Source of the DNA: a virus
Virus record (IMG/VR): IMGVR_UViG_3300031803_000009
Coordinates: 1-24,624 of that record
DNA: 24,624 bases
Reading direction: 5' to 3' (one strand)
The notes beneath the pieces are model-generated. The model did no database searches. It was given only the letters and a program-made list of their open reading frames with translations, and had not been told where the DNA came from. The position numbers and the translations under genes were made by a program. This document shows positions 19,309-24,624 of this stretch, piece by piece. The stretch's first letter is position 1. Each line of letters begins with the position of its first letter.

Positions 19309-20946
19309 ATGGCCGCGAATACTGTTGCTCTTGCTGGTGCATTGAATCCTGATGATGGTTTTGATATCCTTCCCTTTCAAAATCCTCATCACTGGAGAAT
19401 GAATGAATCTAAACAGTTTGTAAATTATAATTTAAGACTTCGCCGAGGCCTCGGCCGAAACTATGGATTAACACCCTTCGGTCCGCCTGGGCAGGAATAC
19501 GGCGGCCCGCCCATCCCACCACCCCTCCTTAATATGCCTGCTGCCGGAGAGTCCCTTGCTGATAGTCCGCAATATGGTATGACGTTGGGTGAAATAAAAA
19601 ATGCCATTGAATTTGAAGGTGAACAACTTGGTATTTATTCGCCTCGAAGCCCCGCACCCCACGATCAAACGCATTCTCCTAACCCAGAGCTGGCAGGATC
19701 AGATCTTTATGGCTTGAGTTCGTTTACTTATGGATTTAATCCAGATAATGCAGATATTCCGTTTGCCGAAGGTCCTCCCGGCGCGACTATATGGGACTGG
19801 GCAGATTATGGATGGTATTCTGATGTCACGCTCGGAATCACAGGCCTCCTCGCCCCAGGCGATAGGACCCCCGCCAGCTTCGGCCTCTTCGGTTTAGATG
19901 GTAATATTGCGGCTCCTAATTCAATGTCATTATTTAAGTACATGAGCGGTAGTGATGGAATATTACATAATGCAGATTATAATGGTTCGACTTGGGCTTT
20001 AGACACAAATCTTAGTAATGCAATAGACATGGATGATTTGTTTTTACTGGCCAATAATATGTCCTGGTGTTATCATAATGTAGCCACGTTTGAAGCAATG
20101 ACCGATGTGTTATCTGGATATGTGCAGTATACAGATAGACAATGGGATAATGACCCAGACAGACCCGTGGCAACAGGAGGAGATGGATTTCATTCAAATA
20201 CGACCTCTCGTTATATTCCTGGATTTGTAAATAATTCTAGCGAATCTTCTAATATTATGTTAACCATTAAATCGTTGGTACTAAACTATGATGCAATTCC
20301 TGAAAATAGTGATAAGATGGTTTTAACGACAACTGGTGAAATGGAAACTTTGAACTCGTTGGGATATTCTACTGCCGACTCTATTGTTTTTGCTTCACTC
20401 AATGCAATTAGCGTATTTGCTATTTCTAATAGCTGTCCTTTTTGGGCAAATAGTACAGCCACTCTACATACAGGATATGGAGGAGAAAATCCTTCAATGA
20501 ACACCATAGCCATGTGGTTATATTCGGCTAATGGAAGTGATGGTGATACGCCAGTGAGCACCCCGCCGACCGCGACTAGGCCAGCTGGTCTTGGAGCAAC
20601 CCATCCCGCAGCTAGTATGACCGTCAAAGAGGTTTATGATTATTTTCTTGGCGCAGTAAATAACTATACTTATTTTGTCCGAAGTTTTATTGAGGCCGAT
20701 ACTACTCCTTATGGGGGATTTGCTGGAAGTTCCAAAATGCCTTCAATGTATCCCGCTGCTGGAAATTATGATCCAAATCCAGGAGTTGTTCCTGCAAACA
20801 CATTTCTATATGGAGGTGGCGGAACTATGCAACAGACATTGGCAAGACGAAGCCAAAGGCTCTCTGTTGTCGATCTTATGTCCAGAACAACGCTTCCTGG
20901 AGGAACATCTACTGCAATGCATAATGCAATGGCCAACACTTCATAA
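19309..20946 (+). CDS. unknown probable virion protein of the baseplate/spike operon
   Basis: The 545-residue protein has no family I recognise. It is rich in Gly, Asn, Ser, Pro and aromatic residues, as in extracellular virion proteins. An N-terminal Pro/Gly-rich part (50-80) is encoded by unusually GC-rich DNA. The middle holds WDWADYGWYSD and LFGLDGNIAAPNSM, and the end YGGGGTMQQTLARRSQRLSV. There is no signal peptide or coiled coil. A late promoter follows directly, so it ends the spike operon. A baseplate or receptor-contact role is inferred from position and composition only. Confidence 0.55.
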   Translation: MAANTVALAGALNPDDGFDILPFQNPHHWRMNESKQFVNYNLRLRRGLGRNYGLTPFGPPGQEYGGPPIPPPLLNMPAAGESLADSPQYGMTLGEIKNAIEFEGEQLGIYSPRSPAPHDQTHSPNPELAGSDLYGLSSFTYGFNPDNADIPFAEGPPGATIWDWADYGWYSDVTLGITGLLAPGDRTPASFGLFGLDGNIAAPNSMSLFKYMSGSDGILHNADYNGSTWALDTNLSNAIDMDDLFLLANNMSWCYHNVATFEAMTDVLSGYVQYTDRQWDNDPDRPVATGGDGFHSNTTSRYIPGFVNNSSESSNIMLTIKSLVLNYDAIPENSDKMVLTTTGEMETLNSLGYSTADSIVFASLNAISVFAISNSCPFWANSTATLHTGYGGENPSMNTIAMWLYSANGSDGDTPVSTPPTATRPAGLGATHPAASMTVKEVYDYFLGAVNNYTYFVRSFIEADTTPYGGFAGSSKMPSMYPAAGNYDPNPGVVPANTFLYGGGGTMQQTLARRSQRLSVVDLMSRTTLPGGTSTAMHNAMANTS

Positions 20947-20956
20947 GGAAAATTCA

Positions 20957-20964
20957 TATAAATA
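20957..20964 (+). promoter_or_regulatory. T4-type late promoter TATAAATA before gp25
   Basis: An exact TATAAATA lies 11 bases after the preceding stop and 33 bases before the gp25 ATG, in the only intergenic gap (51 bases) of this stretch. It should drive the wedge genes gp25-gp6-gp7. Confidence 0.8.
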
Positions 20965-20997
20965 GAATATAGTGTTGATTAGTAATAGAGAGTAAAA

Positions 20998-21405
20998 ATG
21001 CCGGCACAACGATTAACTTCTCAAAATAAGATATATAAAGATTTGGATTTAGATTTTGACATTCATCCAAATACAAAACAATTGAACACTCTTACCGAAG
21101 ATTTGGCGGTTGTTCGGTCTTTGAAAAATTTGATATTTACGAGCCATTATGAGCGCCCATTTCATCCTGAAATAGGATGTAAAATTAAACGGTCTCTTTT
21201 TGATAATATTATGCCTTCGACGGCTATGACTATCCAAAATTCAATCGAAGAAGTTGTAGAAAATTTTGAGCCTAGAATTAATTTAACTGCCGTAGATGTT
21301 CGTGCTGTATCAGATGAAAATAGATATGAAGTCAACATTAAGTTTTTTGTCATAAATGAAGCTACGTCTAGACAAGTCACCTTTTTCCTAGAGAGAATTA
21401 GATAA
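20998..21405 (+). CDS. 25: gp25-like baseplate wedge protein
   Basis: The 135-residue protein matches the GPW/gp25 family: YKDLDLDFDIHPNTKQLNTL, then AVVRSLKNLIFTSHYERPFH and PEIGCKIKRSLFDN, with the RYEVNIKFFVIN strand near the end. The pattern 'N..LI.T...ERPF.P..G..I...LF' is diagnostic. T4 gp25 has 132 residues and joins gp6 and gp53 to close the wedge around the hub. It is followed by gp6 with one base between stop and start, as expected for a wedge operon, and sits 33 bases after a TATAAATA box. Confidence 0.92.
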   Translation: MPAQRLTSQNKIYKDLDLDFDIHPNTKQLNTLTEDLAVVRSLKNLIFTSHYERPFHPEIGCKIKRSLFDNIMPSTAMTIQNSIEEVVENFEPRINLTAVDVRAVSDENRYEVNIKFFVINEATSRQVTFFLERIR

Positions 21406-21406
21406 A

Positions 21407-23368
21407 ATGCCAGGTATAACAACAAGTAAGCTCAAGGTTACTGAACTTGATTTTGATTTGGTCAAAAATAGTCTAAAGGATTATTTGAAAGGGCAGGACC
21501 AATTTACCGATTATGATTTTGAAGGTTCAGGAATGGCTGTTTTATTAGACTTGCTTGCATATAATACACATTATAATGCATTCTATACCAATATGATTGC
21601 CAATGAAATGTTTCTAGATACTTCTACACTTCGGGAGTCGGCCGTTTCATTAGCCAGACAATTAGGTTATACTCCTCGTTCTACAGTAGGTGCAACGGCC
21701 AGAGTAGACATAACTTTTAATCCGGATGATTTAGGAGGTGACACCACCGACTTGTCAAGGTTAGGAACAAGTGTTGTAATTCCTAAAGGGTCTGTGTTTT
21801 TATCCGAACTAGAAAATAAGACATATGGTTTTGTAACGACACAATCATATACTGCATCTCCTACACCAAACACAGATGGTGGATATTTAATTGGTGTGAC
21901 TCAAGCATCAGGTGTTGTTCCTTATACCGCAACTAATATGGAGATTACTCAAGGAGTATATGCGTTTATTCAGTATGTGTATAATACACAAATAAAAAAT
22001 CAACAGTTTATTATACCTAATGATGGTGTAGACACATCAACAATTACCGTTTTGGTTACGGATACATTATCAGGAACATCCGGAGAAATTTATACGCTTT
22101 CTAAAGATTATGCTTCTATTACTTCTGCCGATAAAGTATTTTTTGTACAAGAAACTTTGAATGGAAAATATGAAATTTATTTCGGCGATGGGAACATAGG
22201 CGCCAAACCTTCAGACGGAAATATTGTTGATATTACATATGTTGTTTCTGAGGGTGAAGCCGGAAATGGAGCAACTATTTTTAAAGCTGACCCAATTAAG
22301 TCACCTTTTTATGGAAAGAATGATTCAACGGTAACCTATTCACCAACCGTATCTTTAGTCGAGAAGGCGGCCGCCGGCTCGGCCTTAGAAGATTTAAATT
22401 CAATTAAATTTTTAGCTCCTAGAAATTATGAGGCTCAAAATCGGGCTGTCACAACAGATGATTATGTGGTTAAATTATTAAGCGATTATCCCCAGTTAGA
22501 TGCAGTTCGTTGTTGGGGGGGAGAAGAAAACGACCCGCCATATTACGGTAAAGTGTTTCTTTCGGTGAAGCCGACCAAAGGATATATTTTATCAGATGCC
22601 GAAAAGAATAATATTAAAAAAGATGTTCTAAAAAGTAGAAATGTGATTACAGTAGAACCTATAATTGTGGACCCGGTATATATTTATTTGATTATTGATA
22701 CACTTATAAAGTGGGATAGTCGATTAACACCATTAACCGAGGCTGTATTAAGAGTTGGTATTAGAAATGAAATTGTAGAATGGGGGCAAAATAATCTTGA
22801 AAAATTTGAAACCTATTTTAGATATTCAGTATTAACAGGAATTATTGACAATTATAATACAGGTATTGTAAACAATGAAACTACTGTCAAGTTTCGTGCA
22901 GAAATTGTTCCTATTGTCGGTGTAGCTGCAACATATGAAGCGGTTTTTGCTAATCCCCTACAATATCCACATACGGGTCATCAAGGAACTTTGATTAGCA
23001 CTTTTTTTGATTATGCCGGATATACTTCATGTGTATTAAGAGATAATGATGGTATAATGCAGATATATGGCCAATCTGCCGCGGGCCAAAATGTGTTGAT
23101 TTCTTCTAATGCGGGAACTGTCAATTACAACACAGGAAAAATGGTGTTGTCTGGTTTCCAGCCAACTTCAGTAAATGGTGGAGTGTTATCTGTTATTGCT
23201 ATACCTGAGAATAAAGATATTGTTCCAAATTATAATCAATTGCTTACACTTAAAGAGTCAGACCTGACGATTACTATGGCTGATGATGCATCAATAATAT
23301 ATGGAACAATTGGAACTATAAGGGCGGCCGCCCAAATAACAGGAACTACTAGTGGTAGCACTTATTAA
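21407..23368 (+). CDS. 6: gp6-like baseplate wedge protein
   Basis: The 653-residue protein is close to T4 gp6 (660). The N-terminus LKVTELDFDLVKNSLKDYLK, then FTDYDFEGSGMAVLLDLLAY, NTHYNAFYTNMIANEMFLDT, and STLRESAVSLARQLGYTPRS are the conserved gp6/gpJ-type core. The region around 300-420 (AAAGSALEDLNSIKFLAPRN, EAQNRAVTTDDYVVKLLSDY, PQLDAVRCWGGEEN) is also typical. gp6 dimers form the continuous wedge ring of the T4 baseplate. The gene contains two of the GCGGCCGC palindromes, each encoding Ala-Ala-Ala. Confidence 0.92.
   Translation: MPGITTSKLKVTELDFDLVKNSLKDYLKGQDQFTDYDFEGSGMAVLLDLLAYNTHYNAFYTNMIANEMFLDTSTLRESAVSLARQLGYTPRSTVGATARVDITFNPDDLGGDTTDLSRLGTSVVIPKGSVFLSELENKTYGFVTTQSYTASPTPNTDGGYLIGVTQASGVVPYTATNMEITQGVYAFIQYVYNTQIKNQQFIIPNDGVDTSTITVLVTDTLSGTSGEIYTLSKDYASITSADKVFFVQETLNGKYEIYFGDGNIGAKPSDGNIVDITYVVSEGEAGNGATIFKADPIKSPFYGKNDSTVTYSPTVSLVEKAAAGSALEDLNSIKFLAPRNYEAQNRAVTTDDYVVKLLSDYPQLDAVRCWGGEENDPPYYGKVFLSVKPTKGYILSDAEKNNIKKDVLKSRNVITVEPIIVDPVYIYLIIDTLIKWDSRLTPLTEAVLRVGIRNEIVEWGQNNLEKFETYFRYSVLTGIIDNYNTGIVNNETTVKFRAEIVPIVGVAATYEAVFANPLQYPHTGHQGTLISTFFDYAGYTSCVLRDNDGIMQIYGQSAAGQNVLISSNAGTVNYNTGKMVLSGFQPTSVNGGVLSVIAIPENKDIVPNYNQLLTLKESDLTITMADDASIIYGTIGTIRAAAQITGTTSGSTY
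22366..22375 (+). repeat. GGCGGCCGCC palindrome
   Basis: A 10-base palindrome in the gp6-like gene, encoding Ala-Ala-Ala by GCG GCC GCC within the KAAAGSA segment. Confidence 0.8.
23322..23333 (+). repeat. GGGCGGCCGCCC palindrome
   Basis: A 12-base perfect palindrome near the 3' end of the gp6-like gene, again encoding Ala-Ala-Ala by GCG GCC GCC (RAAAQ). Confidence 0.8.
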
Positions 23369-23373
23369 ATCAA

Positions 23374-24624
23374 ATGGCTATTAAAAACAATAAAACTTCT
23401 ACAATAATTGAAGAGCAGATTCCTGATTTTATTCGGGAAGAACATGATAATTTTGTTCAGTTTTTAAAATCATATTATGAATTTTTAGAGTCTGCTGACC
23501 CACCAACTAGGCTGCCATTGGTTGTAAACAATCCTTCGCCTGATATGTATGGGTTTACAGATAATCCTTATGGCGGTAAGTTTCTAGTTGGCGAAACTAT
23601 TAACCAAAGGTCTAATGCTCTTGACTCTACTGAAGTAACTGCGTCTGCAAAAGTATTTGCTTGGATTGGAAATACGACAGTGCAAACTGCTGTTGTCACC
23701 TCTTTTGGCGGAACAGATAAAGTATTTGAGAAAGATATTGAAATTGTTGGTGAAAAAAGTGGTGTTAAATTTTTCGCCATGGCTAAAACAGAAAGCATGA
23801 AAGCTGGTGCTGTCCGAGCATCATTAGACTTATTGGACACTAAAAATATTGATGAAACGTTAGATGACTATGTTCAATATATTAAAAATGAATTTGCAGT
23901 AAATTTACCCCGAACATTATATCCTGGTACAGACACTCGTAAAGTTTTAAAGAATATTCGGGATTTTTATAGGGCCCGCGGTACAGAAAACTCTTTTAAG
24001 TTTTTATTTCGATTATTGTATGGAGAAGATATTTCAATATATCTCCCCGAAACAGATATGCTTCGGGCTAGCGATGCAAATTGGAAAGATATTACGGTTA
24101 TTCGTACTAAAATTCCAAAAGTAGATGTTTATACTGGTCTTCCGGTTACAACTTCTAACCTAGAAGGAAGAAAAATTAAAGGGCATATATCACGGGCTTC
24201 GGCCATTGTTGAAAGTGCAACTGAAATTATTATTGGTAACATTAGGTTTGCTGAGCTAGGACTTAGCCATAAATTAGGAACTTTTATTGCAGGCGAACAT
24301 GTTGAGACTGACAATGTTGGTGATGGCACAACCATTGAAACGAAAGTTTTGGGAATACTTAACAATATTAATATTGTTGATCCAGGAACTAATTACCATA
24401 TTGGGGACCGAGTTGCAATTTCTCCGGGAATAAATGAAGTTGGAACGCCTTTCGGAGCAATAGCAGAAGTCGCAACTACAAATGTTAGCTCTGGGGCTAT
24501 TACATCTATTAAAATTCTCGACCCGGGATATGATTATAATTTAGCTCCTACTTTAGACATAACAGGCCCCCATAATGCAGATGCAGGTGCGGCACGATTT
24601 GAGGCTGGGCCTCTAGAGACAATT
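23374..24624 (+). CDS. 7: gp7-like baseplate wedge protein, 3'-truncated by window edge
   Basis: 417 codons are open to the last base. The N-terminus (QIPDFIREEHDNFVQFLKSY, YEFLESADPP) and the block NIRDFYRARGTENSFKFLFR, LLYGEDISIYLPETDMLRAS are those of a large baseplate-wedge protein found after gp6 in marine T4-like phages. T4 order (6, 7, 8) suggests gp7, the wedge initiator. Further on, repeated Gly/Asp-rich beta segments (VDPGTNYHIGDRVAISPG, ILDPGYDYNLAPTLDITG) look like small beta domains. The start follows the gp6 stop by 5 bases. The match to T4 gp7 itself is too distant to see here, so the number is inferred from order. Confidence 0.65.
   Translation, partial: MAIKNNKTSTIIEEQIPDFIREEHDNFVQFLKSYYEFLESADPPTRLPLVVNNPSPDMYGFTDNPYGGKFLVGETINQRSNALDSTEVTASAKVFAWIGNTTVQTAVVTSFGGTDKVFEKDIEIVGEKSGVKFFAMAKTESMKAGAVRASLDLLDTKNIDETLDDYVQYIKNEFAVNLPRTLYPGTDTRKVLKNIRDFYRARGTENSFKFLFRLLYGEDISIYLPETDMLRASDANWKDITVIRTKIPKVDVYTGLPVTTSNLEGRKIKGHISRASAIVESATEIIIGNIRFAELGLSHKLGTFIAGEHVETDNVGDGTTIETKVLGILNNINIVDPGTNYHIGDRVAISPGINEVGTPFGAIAEVATTNVSSGAITSIKILDPGYDYNLAPTLDITGPHNADAGAARFEAGPLETI

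Noticed and set aside
1-24624. tRNA genes, CRISPR arrays, insertion sequences, integrase or attachment sites
   Set aside because: No cloverleaf-like segment, no regularly spaced repeat and no transposase or integrase motif was seen on either strand.

Overview
The window is a piece of a T4-like myovirus genome (strictly lytic, contractile tail). This is supported by recognisable homologues of T4 gp33, gp59, gp32, gp26, gp51, gp4, gp48, gp53, gp27, gp5, gp5.4, gp25 and gp6, several in T4-like order. Three exact copies of the T4 late-promoter box TATAAATA add further support. The sequence is AT-rich (about 40% GC by eye). The forms of gp32 (cysteine-free), gp33 (short) and the wedge proteins resemble the marine branch (cyanophage/pelagiphage/alphaproteobacterial phage) more than enteric T4. 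The host cannot be named from this window.

Region 1 (1-6448, + strand) starts with the end of a PD-(D/E)XK exonuclease. An accessory stretch follows: a membrane-anchored SleB-type cell-wall hydrolase, a large all-alpha protein of unknown function, and a SAM methyltransferase. Then comes the replication/late-transcription block gp33 - gp59 - gp32. Two extra genes interrupt it: a DUF3445 protein (heme-dependent oxidative N-demethylase family) and a small coiled-coil protein. A double hairpin with a T-tract terminates this block.

Region 2 (6533-11297, - strand) reads gp4 head-completion nuclease, a conserved 220-residue-class protein, a gp19/gp54-family tube protein, gp26, gp51 and a tape-measure-like protein. 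gp51 lies in the -1 frame of gp26 and meets it at a TTTTTTT slippery run. This is the tube - G - GT - tape measure arrangement of other tailed phages.

Region 3 (11349-24624, + strand) is a late baseplate/spike operon behind a TATAAATA box. It carries gp48, gp53 (with a large insertion), the gp27 hub, a P-loop kinase, a gp5 split into separate OB-fold and beta-helix genes with an unknown protein between them, and a PAAR tip. Two unknown proteins follow. A second late promoter precedes gp25, gp6 and a gp7-like wedge protein cut by the window edge.

The most notable points are the probable programmed -1 frameshift joining gp26 and gp51, the DUF3445 gene inside the replication block, the split and lysozyme-free gp5, the duplicated hydrolase 3' end flanking an accessory gene, and four GCGGCCGC palindromes in an AT-rich genome. 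No tRNA, CRISPR array or transposase was seen.
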